Assembly (NCBI RefSeq): GCF_016785185.1
Contig: NZ_JAEKDY010000019.1
Length of the DNA: 41,345 nt
Source: Heyndrickxia sporothermodurans
GTDB taxonomy: Bacteria; Bacillota; Bacilli; Bacillales; Bacillaceae_C
Reading direction: 5' to 3' (one strand)
The notes under the pieces are model-generated. The model had not been told where the DNA came from. It worked only from the letters and a program-made list of their open reading frames with translations, and searched no databases. The translations under genes were made by a program, and so were the position numbers. Numbering within the stretch: position 1 is the first letter of the stretch; each line of letters opens with the position of its first letter. This document shows positions 9,078 through 18,157 of this stretch, piece by piece.

Positions 9078-10274
9078 ATGCAGGAAGAAAGAAAAAAAAT
9101 TATTGGAATGGTAAAGGAAGGGAAGTTGTCAACAGAAGAGGCGCTCATTTTATTAGACGCGTTAGAAAATAAAAGTGAAAAAGTACCCGAGACGAATCAG
9201 GCTCATCAGGAAAAATATCAAGAAAAACAGCAATACTCCAATGAGCAAACAGAGGATAATTACTCATCACAATTCAATGATGCAAAAGATAAAATTATGG
9301 ATTTTGTGAATACAGCTTTCAAAAAAATAAAAGATATCGATTTGAATTTTAATCAATCTGTTGATATCCCTCATGTTTACCAACAAGCAAATGTGACATT
9401 AACAAATATTGATATCGACGTTGCAAATGGTCATGTTGAAATAAAAGCTTGGGACCAACCGGAGGTACGTGTAGAGTGCCAAGCAAGGGTATATCGTAAA
9501 GATAAACGCGACGAAGCAAGAGCATTCTTTATTGACAATAGTTCATTTTATTTAGAAAACGGTTTGCTTCGTTTTTCAACTCAATCGAAATGGATGAAAG
9601 TAGATACGATTGTTTACATTCCAAAAAACGATTATGAAAAAGTATCCATTCGTACATTTAATGGAAGTGTCACCGGAGAAGGTTTGTCAGGAGTTGATTT
9701 AAAGGCAAAGACTGCTAATGGTAAAATTGTTTTGAAAAACATGAAATCCGATAAATTAGATGCGGAAACAGTGAACGGCAAAATTTTTGTAACTGACTCA
9801 ATAGCCGGTCGTTTTTCAGCTGAAACAATGCACGGCAGTATTGATGTTGAAGGTGAATATGAATCAATTGATTTACAAACATTAAATGGAAATTTAAGCT
9901 CTGTTTTAAACAATGAAATGACAGAAACACTTCATTTAAAAGCAGTTTCCGGTAACATCAATGTTTATCTTCCATCTGACGTAGGCATAGAGGGAGATTG
10001 TAAATCAAATTTAGGGAATGTCAAAATTACTCTTGAGAACATTGATGTAATTGAAGAGAAGAAGGAAATGGTCCAGAAACAAGTCCGATTTAAACGCAGT
10101 TCTTTGACTGAAAAACCTATCCACATTTTTGCTGAAACAAGAACGGGTAATATTATTGTTCAAAATAATGAAAAGGTTGATAGTCGAAGCACCGAACCTG
10201 TTCATTCAGAAGGGCAGAATGAGCCTGTTCATTCGGAAGAAAAGAATGATAATGAAGGAGAAATAAAAGAATAG
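9078..10274 (+). CDS. yvlB: DUF4097-family envelope protein (YvlB/LiaX-like)
   Basis: A 398-residue protein counted from the ATG at 9078, chosen because GGAGGGG lies 6 nt upstream. An in-frame TTG at 9063 would overlap this ribosome site and is rejected. Residues 1-40 (ERKKIIGMVKEGKLSTEEALILLDALE) form the short helical SHOCT-like module seen at the N-terminus of YvlB and LiaX. From about 100 to 370 there are repeated short beta segments with a TANGKI / TVNGKI / TMHGSI / TLNGNL pattern, a DUF4097 beta-helix. The C-terminus is acidic with an imperfect EPVHSE repeat. In related bacteria such proteins belong to cell-envelope stress circuits (Lia). It is followed by yvlD; the yvlC (PspC) gene found between them in B. 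subtilis is missing. Confidence 0.85.
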   Translation: MQEERKKIIGMVKEGKLSTEEALILLDALENKSEKVPETNQAHQEKYQEKQQYSNEQTEDNYSSQFNDAKDKIMDFVNTAFKKIKDIDLNFNQSVDIPHVYQQANVTLTNIDIDVANGHVEIKAWDQPEVRVECQARVYRKDKRDEARAFFIDNSSFYLENGLLRFSTQSKWMKVDTIVYIPKNDYEKVSIRTFNGSVTGEGLSGVDLKAKTANGKIVLKNMKSDKLDAETVNGKIFVTDSIAGRFSAETMHGSIDVEGEYESIDLQTLNGNLSSVLNNEMTETLHLKAVSGNINVYLPSDVGIEGDCKSNLGNVKITLENIDVIEEKKEMVQKQVRFKRSSLTEKPIHIFAETRTGNIIVQNNEKVDSRSTEPVHSEGQNEPVHSEEKNDNEGEIKE

Positions 10275-10367
10275 GTTATTAAATCGCATGTTCTAGGAAT
10301 ATCTTCATTTTTGTGCATAAACTATAAATAGAATACTCGTACTCTTAATTGTAAAGGTTGTTGTTAG

Positions 10368-10724
10368 ATGAGATGGTTATTAGGTATATTAATTAATGCT
10401 TTACTATTTGTCGCCATGGCAGGGTATTTTGAGGGATTTGAAGTATCGAGCTTTGGTTCAGCTGTCGTTGCTAGTTTTATTTTATCCATATTAAATGTAC
10501 TTGTACGCCCAATATTAATTATTTTAACGTTTCCGATTACCATTATTACATTAGGGATCTTTCTGTTTGTCATAAATGCTATTACATTAATGATGACTGA
10601 CCGTTTGATGGGAGATGCTTTTAATTTTGAAGGGTTTGGCACCGCGTTTTTGGTTGCTATCATAATGTCAATAGCTAATCTCATCATCCAAAAAGCTGTT
10701 TTTTCTAATAATCGTGAAGAATAG
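10368..10724 (+). CDS. yvlD: YvlD family membrane protein (phage holin family IV-like)
   Basis: A 118-residue protein with four hydrophobic segments (about 3-22, 28-50, 52-78, 90-110) and hardly any loops. It matches the small YvlD/DUF360 membrane proteins. The function of the family is not established; in Bacillus it sits with yvlB and responds to envelope stress. It lies 93 nt after yvlB and ends at a strong terminator. The ribosome site is weak (AAAGG further upstream). Confidence 0.82.
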   Translation: MRWLLGILINALLFVAMAGYFEGFEVSSFGSAVVASFILSILNVLVRPILIILTFPITIITLGIFLFVINAITLMMTDRLMGDAFNFEGFGTAFLVAIIMSIANLIIQKAVFSNNREE

Positions 10725-10756
10725 AGGACAGGAATAATTTCCTGTCCTCTATTCTT
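10717..10756. terminator. Bidirectional terminator, yvlD / amidase
   Basis: A perfect 18-bp stem (10717-10734 with 10739-10756) around the loop TAAT, placed between two convergent genes. Confidence 0.85.
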
Positions 10757-10767
10757 GTTGATACCTC

Positions 10768-11469
10768 TTACTTATCCTTCACAATCACAGGATCGTAGCC
10801 CTTATCCTTTAATTCCTTTAACAGCTTTTCTGCATTCTTTTGGTCTGCAAATGCACCAATTTGGACTTTATATAGCTCCTTAGGTTTTGCTTCTTTCGGA
10901 GGTGTTGTTGCTTTCTTCTTTTTAAGCTTGTATTGATCAACAATACCTTTTACTATTGCTTCTGCACATGTTTTTTGATACGATTCTGAGCGGATTAGTT
11001 TGAGTTCGTTTTTATTCGTATAAAATCCACATTCGGTAAGAATGGCTGTCATATTCGTTTCGAGAAGCACATGAAAATCCGCTGTTTTAACTCCTCGGTC
11101 AGCAAGTCCGGTAGCGATGACCAGATTTTTTTGTACTTTATTTGCAAGAGCAACTGCTTCCTTCGGCTTTGTTATATATACATATGTTTCAATTCCGTTT
11201 GCACTCGTCCAAGTTGTTCCGTAAGCATTAGCGTGAATAGCGACATAACAGTCGACATTTAAGCGATTTGCTTTATCAGTTCTTTCTTTTAATGGAACAT
11301 CTTCTTTTTTGGAGTGTGCGAAGTAAACCGAAACATTTTCATATGTTTCAAGTAATGCTTTCGCATGATCGGCTACTGAACTTGTAAATGAGAATTCTTT
11401 ATAATTATCTGGACTTCTTTTTCCGTAAGTATTCGGTCCATGACCCGCATCAAGCATGATCTTCAACAT
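10768..11469 (-). CDS. N-acetylmuramoyl-L-alanine amidase with SPOR domain (CwlC-like)
   Basis: A 233-residue protein. Residues 1-180 are an Amidase_3 zinc domain with the expected ligands and catalytic acid: H10 (LDAGHG), E25, H79 (AIHANA) and E146 (TECGF). A lysine- and proline-rich linker leads to a SPOR peptidoglycan-binding segment (YKVQIGAFADQKNAEKLLKELKDKGYDP) at about 200-230, which looks like a single short repeat. There is no signal peptide, as in CwlC, an enzyme made in the mother cell that helps open the sporangium at the end of sporulation. That role is inferred by similarity. The start has AAAGGAGA upstream. Confidence 0.88.
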   Translation of the reverse strand: MLKIMLDAGHGPNTYGKRSPDNYKEFSFTSSVADHAKALLETYENVSVYFAHSKKEDVPLKERTDKANRLNVDCYVAIHANAYGTTWTSANGIETYVYITKPKEAVALANKVQKNLVIATGLADRGVKTADFHVLLETNMTAILTECGFYTNKNELKLIRSESYQKTCAEAIVKGIVDQYKLKKKKATTPPKEAKPKELYKVQIGAFADQKNAEKLLKELKDKGYDPVIVKDK

Positions 11470-11655
11470 ATTCTTCTCCTTTCATTTTGTCTCACTTTTA
11501 TAATATGAATTTCACTTCGTTTTCGGTACCCTTAGCAAATGAATGAAGTATTTGGGGTGGTTTTGAATAGTGGTAAAATGCTAAAATAAAGAATGTTTAG
11601 TATGCGAGACTAATGATAATGAATAAAACAATCGGTTTAGAGGGAGGATGCCAAT

Positions 11656-12594
11656 TTGGCAAAGGTTCGTATAGAGGATATAATTAAAAAATTTAATTTA
11701 GAATTAATTAGTGGCGAGGAAGGAATCCATCGACCAATTACAACGAGTGATATTTCACGTCCGGGGTTAGAGTTGGCTGGTTTTTTTAATTATTATCCGG
11801 CTGATAGAATCCAGCTGTTAGGGATGACTGAAATTACTTTTTGTGAGCGATTAGATCCAACTGAACGAAAAATTCGTTTAGAAAAACTTTGTAATGATAT
11901 TACGCCGGGAATCATTATTTCAAGGGGAATGGATGTCCCGGAAGAATTAATAGAGGCGTCAGAGGAGTACTCTATTCCCCTCATGCGTACAAAAATGAAG
12001 ACGACACGGTTTTCCAGCCATTTGACGAATTATCTAGAGTTTAAGCTGGCTCCAACTACAGCTGTTCACGGTGTCCTAGTTGATATTTACGGTGTAGGCG
12101 TTTTAATCACTGGGAAAAGCGGTGTCGGTAAAAGTGAAGCCGCTTTAGAACTTGTGAAACGGGGACATCGTCTTGTAGCGGATGATTGTGTGGAAATTCG
12201 CCAAGAAGATACCGATACGCTTGTTGGTAATGCCCCTGATTTAATTGAACATTTGCTTGAAATTCGCGGATTAGGAATTATTAATGTCATGACTTTGTTT
12301 GGAGCAGGTGCTGTTAGAAGTCATAAACGAATTACTTTAGTTGTTGATCTTGAATTATGGGATCAGAGTAAGCACTATGATCGCCTTGGCCTTGACGAAG
12401 AAAAAATGAAAATCATTGATACGGAATTAACTAAGCTGACAATCCCTGTTCGACCGGGAAGAAACTTAGCGATTATTATTGAGGTGGCAGCTATGAATTT
12501 CCGATTAAAACGAATGGGTGTAAATGCCGCCCAACAATTTACCGATCGTTTGGCAGATGTCATTATTGATGAAGGTGATCGGGAAGAAATGTAG
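11656..12594 (+). CDS. hprK: HPr kinase/phosphorylase
   Basis: A 312-residue bifunctional enzyme that phosphorylates Ser46 of HPr and Crh when glycolytic intermediates are high and removes the phosphate when they fall, so controlling CcpA-dependent catabolite repression. The Walker A loop GKSGVGKS is at 153-160, His139 lies just before the catalytic core, and the family signature EIRGLGIINV is at 202-211. The start is a TTG, supported by GGAGG 8 nt upstream and by the family N-terminus MAKVR. Its substrate Crh is encoded at 21786. lgt follows after 34 nt. Confidence 0.97.
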   Translation: MAKVRIEDIIKKFNLELISGEEGIHRPITTSDISRPGLELAGFFNYYPADRIQLLGMTEITFCERLDPTERKIRLEKLCNDITPGIIISRGMDVPEELIEASEEYSIPLMRTKMKTTRFSSHLTNYLEFKLAPTTAVHGVLVDIYGVGVLITGKSGVGKSEAALELVKRGHRLVADDCVEIRQEDTDTLVGNAPDLIEHLLEIRGLGIINVMTLFGAGAVRSHKRITLVVDLELWDQSKHYDRLGLDEEKMKIIDTELTKLTIPVRPGRNLAIIIEVAAMNFRLKRMGVNAAQQFTDRLADVIIDEGDREEM

Positions 12595-12628
12595 AATTTA
12601 CATAGAAGAGGGAAGGAGTTAAATACAT

Positions 12629-13441
12629 ATGGAATCAAACATTACACCTTTGAATCCGATTGCCTTTAAATTAGGAGGGCTTGAGGTTCATTGGTATGGA
12701 ATAATTATTGGAGTAGGTATTGCTCTTGGTTTGTACCTGGTAATGAAAGAATCCGAGAGACTTGGTCTTAATAAAGATTTGTTTGCCGATCTGTTAATCT
12801 GGGCGATTCCAATTTCAATTATTTGCGCCCGTATTTATTACGTAATATTTGAATGGAATAATTATTATTCAACACACCCGCAAGACATTATTAAAATTTG
12901 GAACGGCGGAATTGCCATCCATGGTGCATTAATTGGCGCGATCATTACAACGATTATTTTTTCACGGATAAAAAAGGTTTCATTCTGGAAATTAGCGGAT
13001 ATTGCAGCGCCAAGTATTATTCTCGGACAAGCAATTGGTCGCTGGGGAAATTTCATGAACCAAGAAGCCCATGGCGGTGAGGTGAGTCGTTCATTTCTAG
13101 AAAATCTCCATTTACCTGATTTTATTATTAATCAAATGTATATTGATGGAACATACTACCAGCCAACATTTTTATATGAATCAATTTGGAATATTGTTGG
13201 GTTTATCATACTTATTTTATTGAGAAGAGTGAATTTGCGAAGAGGGGAACTTTTCTTAAGCTATATTATTTGGTATTCAATCGGTCGTTTCTTTGTAGAA
13301 GGTTTAAGGACGGACAGTTTAATGCTTACGAGCAATTTAAGAATGGCACAAGTGATTTCGATTGCTTTAGTTGCCATTGCGATCGTTCTTTGGATTATTC
13401 GTAAAGTAACTGGAATGGCGAAAGAACGCTATCGTGAGTAG
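12629..13441 (+). CDS. lgt: Prolipoprotein diacylglyceryl transferase
   Basis: A 270-residue integral membrane enzyme that transfers diacylglycerol from phosphatidylglycerol to the lipobox cysteine of prolipoproteins, the first step in lipoprotein maturation. The Lgt signature IGRWGNFMNQEAHGG is at 137-150, and the essential HGA motif is at about 99. About seven hydrophobic segments are visible. GGAAGGAG precedes the ATG. The operon order hprK-lgt-yvoD is that of Bacillus. Confidence 0.96.
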   Translation: MESNITPLNPIAFKLGGLEVHWYGIIIGVGIALGLYLVMKESERLGLNKDLFADLLIWAIPISIICARIYYVIFEWNNYYSTHPQDIIKIWNGGIAIHGALIGAIITTIIFSRIKKVSFWKLADIAAPSIILGQAIGRWGNFMNQEAHGGEVSRSFLENLHLPDFIINQMYIDGTYYQPTFLYESIWNIVGFIILILLRRVNLRRGELFLSYIIWYSIGRFFVEGLRTDSLMLTSNLRMAQVISIALVAIAIVLWIIRKVTGMAKERYRE

Positions 13442-13466
13442 AACAAATGATGGGGAGAAATGAAAA

Positions 13467-14414
13467 ATGGTTCAGTCTTTAAAAATAGGGATATGGTCAG
13501 GTTTAAAAACAACGTGGACATTGGGGAAAATAATTTTTCCTGTTACTTTAATTGTAGCCGTTTTACAATATACGCCCGTGTTACCGTGGATAATTAAACT
13601 TATCTCGCCTTTAATGGGGATTTTCGGTTTATCAGGGGATGCAGCCATTCCTATTGTGCTTGGTAACTTTCTAAACTTATACGCGGGGATCGCAGGAATT
13701 CTTTCGGTGGATCTTTCGGTAAAAGAGGTGTTTACGATCGCAGTTATGCTTTCATTTGCACACAATCTTTTAATCGAATCAAGTGTAGCAGTTAAGGTGG
13801 GCGTGAAGGTTTGGGTGATGATTCTTGTCAGGGTAGGATTAGCCATTTTGTCAGCTCTTTTTATTAATCTTGTTTGGCATGGTGGACATGAAACGGCCCA
13901 GTACGGAATGATTGCCCCACAGGATGAACAATTGTCCGGAATATGGGCAATTGCTTGGCATGCAGTTGAAAAGGCTGCATTAGGCGTTTATCAGTTAGCG
14001 ATTATCGTTATTCCGTTAATGGTTGGGATTCAGATTTTAAAAGATTTAAAAGTTTTACAATGGTTTTCGCGAATGATGGCACCATTTACCCGAATTCTTG
14101 GAATGAAAGAAAACACATCTACTACTCTAGCCGCCGGATTATTATTTGGTTTAGCCTACGGTGCCGGAGTGATGATTCAAGCGGTAAAAGAAGATGGCGT
14201 AAGTAAAAAAGACGTGACATTAGCATTTATATTTCTAGTAGGTTGTCACGCGGTAGTAGAAGATACGCTAATTTTTGTCCCGTTAGGAATTCCCGTTTTA
14301 CCATTGTTATTCATTCGGCTGTTTACGGCCATTCTATTAACCCTGATCGTCGGATTTATTTGGAATCGTAGGGAAATTGCAAAAAATAATATTCAAAATG
14401 CATTTGAAAGGTAG
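13467..14414 (+). CDS. yvoD: Nucleoside-recognition (Gate) domain membrane protein
   Basis: A 315-residue protein with many hydrophobic segments and two related halves, each with a Gate-type pattern (PLMGIFGLSGDAAIPIVLGNFLNLYAGIAG near 48-78, and GLLFGLAYGAGVMI near 220-240). It matches YvoD of Bacillus by position and layout. The transported molecule is unknown; Gate domains are named after nucleoside transporters, but this does not fix the substrate. It begins 25 nt after lgt with GGGGAGA upstream and is followed by a terminator. Confidence 0.82.
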   Translation: MVQSLKIGIWSGLKTTWTLGKIIFPVTLIVAVLQYTPVLPWIIKLISPLMGIFGLSGDAAIPIVLGNFLNLYAGIAGILSVDLSVKEVFTIAVMLSFAHNLLIESSVAVKVGVKVWVMILVRVGLAILSALFINLVWHGGHETAQYGMIAPQDEQLSGIWAIAWHAVEKAALGVYQLAIIVIPLMVGIQILKDLKVLQWFSRMMAPFTRILGMKENTSTTLAAGLLFGLAYGAGVMIQAVKEDGVSKKDVTLAFIFLVGCHAVVEDTLIFVPLGIPVLPLLFIRLFTAILLTLIVGFIWNRREIAKNNIQNAFER

Positions 14415-14424
14415 TTGGAGGAAA

Positions 14425-14466
14425 GGTTCCCCCGTTAACAATTCAACTACGGGAACCCCTTTTTTA
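14425..14466 (+). terminator. Terminator after yvoD
   Basis: GGTTCC...GT pairs with ACGGGAACC with a small C bulge and is followed by six T (14460-14465). Confidence 0.7.
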
Positions 14467-14494
14467 TACATAAATAGAAAGGAAGAGCTCTATT

Positions 14495-14527
14495 ATGACT
14501 AATAAAATCGTAGGGATACATGTTTAA
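14495..14527 (+). CDS. Ten-codon ORF overlapping yvoF; possible ppaX remnant or leader
   Basis: An ATG at 14495 with AAAGGAAG upstream opens the peptide MTNKIVGIHV. The stop overlaps the yvoF start (TAATG). In B. subtilis the gene ppaX (a pyrophosphatase, start MTDK) sits exactly here between yvoD and yvoF. The similar first residues and the good ribosome site suggest that most of ppaX was deleted and its start now drives yvoF by coupling. An alternative is a true leader peptide. Evidence is thin because ten codons are too few for homology. Confidence 0.3.
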   Translation: MTNKIVGIHV

Positions 14528-15030
14528 TGCGTAATACTAGTCGTCACCCTGTTTCGGGTGCTAATTCCTTGTGGCATGTGTATAAGACTGTCCCATTTTG
14601 GAAGGTAGTCAAAAACTTTCTAGTGATTCAACTCGCTAGATATACCCCATTTCTATCGATGAAAAATTGGCTATACCGTACATTTTTAAAAATGAAAGTT
14701 GGGGACAAAACATCTTTCGCTCTGATGGTCATGCTGGATGTTATGTTTCCGGAAAAAATTTCAGTCGGTGAGAATTCGGTTATCGGTTATAATACAACAA
14801 TTCTTGCTCACGAGTATTTAATTAAAGAATATCGTCTAGGAGAAGTAAAAATTGGCAGTGAAGTAATGATTGGAGCAAATACAACAATCCTACCCGGTGT
14901 CGAAATTGGGGATGGAGCAATTGTTTCAGCGGGTACACTCGTTCATAAGGACGTACCTGCCGGAGCATTCGTTGGTGGTAATCCAATGCGAATAATCTAT
15001 ACGAAAGAGGAAATGGAAAAACGCAAGTAA
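14527..15030 (+). CDS. yvoF: Acyltransferase with left-handed beta-helix (YvoF)
   Basis: A 167-residue protein of the hexapeptide-repeat acetyltransferase family. The C-terminal half shows the repeat pattern (ISVGENSVIGYN, VKIGSEVMIGANTTILPGVEIGDGAIVSAGTLV). The N-terminal part matches YvoF of Bacillus (GANSLWHVYKTVPFWKVVKNF). The acceptor is unknown. Its start overlaps the stop of a ten-codon ORF, so translation may be coupled; it has no ribosome site of its own. A terminator follows. Confidence 0.82.
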   Translation: MRNTSRHPVSGANSLWHVYKTVPFWKVVKNFLVIQLARYTPFLSMKNWLYRTFLKMKVGDKTSFALMVMLDVMFPEKISVGENSVIGYNTTILAHEYLIKEYRLGEVKIGSEVMIGANTTILPGVEIGDGAIVSAGTLVHKDVPAGAFVGGNPMRIIYTKEEMEKRK

Positions 15031-15041
15031 AGAAGATTCTA

Positions 15042-15069
15042 CCCCTTAATTTTTTTAAGGGGGTTTTTT
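15042..15069 (+). terminator. Terminator after yvoF
   Basis: An 8-bp stem (CCCCTTAA / TTAAGGGG) with a five-T loop, followed by GTTTTTT. Confidence 0.8.
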
Positions 15070-15189
15070 CTTGTTGTATAAGCTTTATGAAGGGTTGCCT
15101 CTTTAATATACAATGTTTGACTGTTAATCATTGTTCGTTTATATGTTATACTACAGAAGTTAACTATGTACGATTTGTGAGGGACTTTC

Positions 15190-16701
15190 ATGGCAAAAGA
15201 CTCAAAGGTAAGACAAGAAAATGGAGTAGTCTTGTCGTTCATACCTACTGGAGAATATTATTTTAATAAAGGAATAAATGCTTTTCATCGTCATGATTTG
15301 ACAGGCGCAAGGAAATACCTTGAACGTGCAATTCAACTGGAACCATATGAACCGATGATTGCTTGTCAACTTGGCTTAGTATATATGCAATTAGAACAAT
15401 ACCAAGAATCTAATGATCTCTTTAATCGAATTCTTGAGGAACTTGATCCGAGTATGACCGAGTGTCTTTATTTTTTGGCGAATAATTTTGCTGAACTTGG
15501 ATTATTTAGTGAGGCGAAAAACTATGCAACTTCATATCTCGATACAGATCCATACGGTGAGTTTATAGAGGATGCGGAAGATTTGCTTTATATTGTTGGG
15601 ATGGAAGAAGATGGCGAGGATGACTTTCCAATCAAGGATGAGTTGATTTTAAAACAAGATAAAGCAAGACAACTCCTTGAATCAGGTAATTTTGAAAAAG
15701 CAGTAGAAATTCTCACTAATGTAATCGAAGAGTTTCCTGACTTTTGGTCTGCATATAACAACCTAGCACTAGGATATTTCTATTTAGGTGACATGGATAA
15801 AGCAGCATCCGTATTAGACGAACTCCTCGTTAAAAATCCCGGTAATCTGCATGGCATATGCAATTTAGCTGTATTTCTTTATCACCAACGACGTGATCAA
15901 GAACTGCAAGTTTTACTTGAAGGATTGGAAAAAGTCAAGCCACTATTGATTGAACATAAATATAAATTAGGTGCTACCTTTGCATTAATAGGGAGATACA
16001 AGCAAGCTTATATGTGGCTGAATAAATTAAAAAAGTATGGATTTGAAGGGGATTCCAGTTATTATTATTGGTTGGCACAATCAGCATATTATACCGGGCA
16101 CGAACAAACGGCGAAAAATGCGTGGAAGCAATTATTAGAGCTTAATCCTGAAAAAGAAGGACAGGAACCATGGAATTATAGAAATGCGCAAGGCGTAGGA
16201 TTTGAAGACGATGTAACTTCAACACTCAAAAAACTGCGTAGTGATTATATGGAGGAACGATTGTTTGGGATTTTCATCCTATCAAAGTCAACTCGTAAAG
16301 ATGAAATGGTTTCACATCCTGATTTTAAATCGCTAGATGAATTTTCACTCACAGAAAAGGTTTATTTAGCAAATGTACTTGATGCTGATTTAAAAAAACA
16401 GTTTGATCCGAATGGGATTATTTCAAGGGCACATCAAGTTGCGGATATTTTATATGAAAAGCATCATCCGATCGACGCCGCTTCGTCTGGCCTATTTCTA
16501 ATGTGGTTCTCCGTTTTCTTGGAAGGCGTGAAAAATGGGCAAGAATTTACAAACTTACGCGGATTTGCCGCTGCAACGGAATATCTATGGAATAAATTAA
16601 AGCATGAGAAAAAATCTCAGGTAGAAATATCTAAAACCTATGAAATTTCAAACTCAACCTTGCAAAAATACACAAAAATTGTCCTCCAATATTGCAAGTA
16701 A
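15190..16701 (+). CDS. yvcD: Tetratricopeptide repeat protein (YvcD-like)
   Basis: A 503-residue, probably cytoplasmic, all-helical protein. TPR units are visible from about 17 to 120 (YYFNKGINAFHRHDLTGARKYLERAIQLEPYEP is a textbook unit) and again from about 153 to 310 (ARQLLESGNFEKAVEILTNVIEEFPDFWSAYNNLALGYF). The C-terminal 150 residues have no recognised domain but end in an HTH-like QVEISKTYEISNSTLQKYTKIV segment, seen also in other Bacillus proteins of this group. Function unknown; TPRs mediate protein contacts. It lies upstream of trxB as in Bacillus. The start has GAGGG 8 nt upstream. Confidence 0.8.
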   Translation: MAKDSKVRQENGVVLSFIPTGEYYFNKGINAFHRHDLTGARKYLERAIQLEPYEPMIACQLGLVYMQLEQYQESNDLFNRILEELDPSMTECLYFLANNFAELGLFSEAKNYATSYLDTDPYGEFIEDAEDLLYIVGMEEDGEDDFPIKDELILKQDKARQLLESGNFEKAVEILTNVIEEFPDFWSAYNNLALGYFYLGDMDKAASVLDELLVKNPGNLHGICNLAVFLYHQRRDQELQVLLEGLEKVKPLLIEHKYKLGATFALIGRYKQAYMWLNKLKKYGFEGDSSYYYWLAQSAYYTGHEQTAKNAWKQLLELNPEKEGQEPWNYRNAQGVGFEDDVTSTLKKLRSDYMEERLFGIFILSKSTRKDEMVSHPDFKSLDEFSLTEKVYLANVLDADLKKQFDPNGIISRAHQVADILYEKHHPIDAASSGLFLMWFSVFLEGVKNGQEFTNLRGFAAATEYLWNKLKHEKKSQVEISKTYEISNSTLQKYTKIVLQYCK

Positions 16702-16830
16702 GCATATATTTGGACGGAACTGACTTTGTCTTATAGGATAGAGGTAGTTAGGGAATGCTTATAGCATTAAATAGATTGAAAAGCTGTCGACTAGTAAAGG
16801 TTCTTTTCTAAATGCTTTTTCTGTATAAAT

Positions 16831-16965
16831 ACAGAGTGGATTGGAGCGAAAGGAGCTTGACTCCAGCGGGACATAGAGGAAAAGTCGAGACCCCGCAGGG
16901 CGAATGCCCGAGGAGGCTCGACTTCTCACCGCGAAAAAGCAAGCTCCTGCAGCGGAAAGAAACGG
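16831..16965 (+). repeat. Bacillaceae GC-rich interspersed repeat, copy A
   Basis: A GC-rich stretch in an AT-rich gap, beginning ACAGAGTGGATTGGAGCG and ending AGCGGAAAGAAACGG. It has internal inverted segments (GTCGAGACCCCGC with the opposite-strand GAGGCTCGAC) and matches, in inverse orientation, the outer parts of the repeat at 22917-23184. It looks like a small non-coding repeat of the MITE/REP kind. The rest of the gap 16702-17036 shows no gene and no clear trxB promoter. Confidence 0.7.
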
Positions 16966-17036
16966 ACTATGTTATTTCCAAAAAAACAATCTATACGATA
17001 ACGATTATTTTTGACATTTGCTAAGGAGTGTTGAGT

Positions 17037-17981
17037 ATGTCAGAGGAAAAAATTTATGATGTCATCATTATAGGTGCAGGTCCAGCAGGAATGACTGCAG
17101 CCGTCTATACATCACGTGCCAATTTATCAACATTAATGATTGAACGTGGAATCCCGGGTGGTCAAATGGCCAATACCGAGGAAGTAGAAAATTATCCAGG
17201 GTATGATCACATTCTCGGACCTGATCTTTCAAATAAAATGTTTGAACATGCGAAAAAATTTGGTGCAGAATACGCTTACGGTGATATTAAAGAGATTGTT
17301 GATGGGGAAGAATACAAAACAATCAAAGCGGGCGCAAAGGAATATAAAGCCAGAGCGATTATTCTCGCAACTGGAGCGGAGTATAAAAAAATTGGTGTTC
17401 CCGGTGAAAAAGAATTAGGTGGACGCGGCGTTTCTTATTGTGCTGTTTGTGACGGTGCATTCTTCAAAGGCAAAGAATTAGTTGTCGTTGGTGGCGGTGA
17501 TTCTGCGGTTGAAGAAGGAGTTTATTTAACACGTTTTGCAAGCAAAGTAACAATTATTCACAGACGTGATCAGCTTCGTGCCCAAAAAATTCTTCAAGAC
17601 CGTGCCTTTTCTAACGAGAAAGTTGATTTTATTTGGAATCATACAATTAAAGAAATACACGAAGAGAATGGTAAGGTTGGTTCCGTTACTCTTATTTCAA
17701 CCGAAAATGGCGAGGAAACGGAATTTAAAACGGATGGTGTATTTATCTATATAGGAATGGTTCCACTAACAAAGCCATTCCAAAATTTAGGGATTACTAA
17801 CGAAGCTGGGTATATTGTAACCGACGAAAATATGGTTACAAAAGTTCCTGGAATCTTTGCAGCGGGGGATGTACGTGAAAAGACATTACGCCAAATCGTC
17901 ACTGCAACAGGTGATGGAAGTATTGCAGCTCAAAATGCTCAAATCTATGTAGAAGAACTAAAAGAAAAGCTTCACGTGTAA
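17037..17981 (+). CDS. trxB: Thioredoxin reductase
   Basis: A 314-residue FAD/NADPH enzyme that reduces thioredoxin in the cytoplasm. FAD-binding GAGPAG at 13-18, the redox-active CAVC at 135-138, the NADPH-binding GGGDSAVE at 152-159 and the C-terminal FAD motif (IFAAGDVREKTLRQIVTATGDG) are all present. The ATG at 17037 is chosen because AAGGAG lies 8 nt upstream; GTG and TTG codons at 17028 and 17031 overlap it. A repeat sits directly upstream. Confidence 0.97.
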   Translation: MSEEKIYDVIIIGAGPAGMTAAVYTSRANLSTLMIERGIPGGQMANTEEVENYPGYDHILGPDLSNKMFEHAKKFGAEYAYGDIKEIVDGEEYKTIKAGAKEYKARAIILATGAEYKKIGVPGEKELGGRGVSYCAVCDGAFFKGKELVVVGGGDSAVEEGVYLTRFASKVTIIHRRDQLRAQKILQDRAFSNEKVDFIWNHTIKEIHEENGKVGSVTLISTENGEETEFKTDGVFIYIGMVPLTKPFQNLGITNEAGYIVTDENMVTKVPGIFAAGDVREKTLRQIVTATGDGSIAAQNAQIYVEELKEKLHV

Positions 17982-18126
17982 CGAATGTCAATCGGTGTTG
18001 ACTGAACTTTTTCTTAGGAATATAACCTTAACTAAAAAGTCATTGTTTTGTAACGCTCTTGAAATAAACATTCGGTATGATATAAGTAGTTGAAATTGAC
18101 CCCCTTTTTTTATAAGATCCCTTGTT

Positions 18127-18157
18127 AGCATAGGCTCAATGCCTATGCTTTTTTTTG
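18127..18157 (+). terminator. Terminator between trxB and yvcI
   Basis: A 9-bp stem AGCATAGGC / GCCTATGCT with loop TCAAT, followed by eight T. It separates trxB from the yvcI-crh group. Confidence 0.85.

Noticed and set aside
9632..9930. Minus-strand ORFs within yvlB
   Set aside because: Shadows of the real gene; no ribosome sites and no known domains. The same holds for antisense ORFs within lgt, whiA, rnr and pgk.
16812..17024. 70-codon ORF upstream of trxB
   Set aside because: It lies over the GC-rich repeat, has no ribosome site and reads as low-complexity basic sequence. It is a by-product of the repeat.
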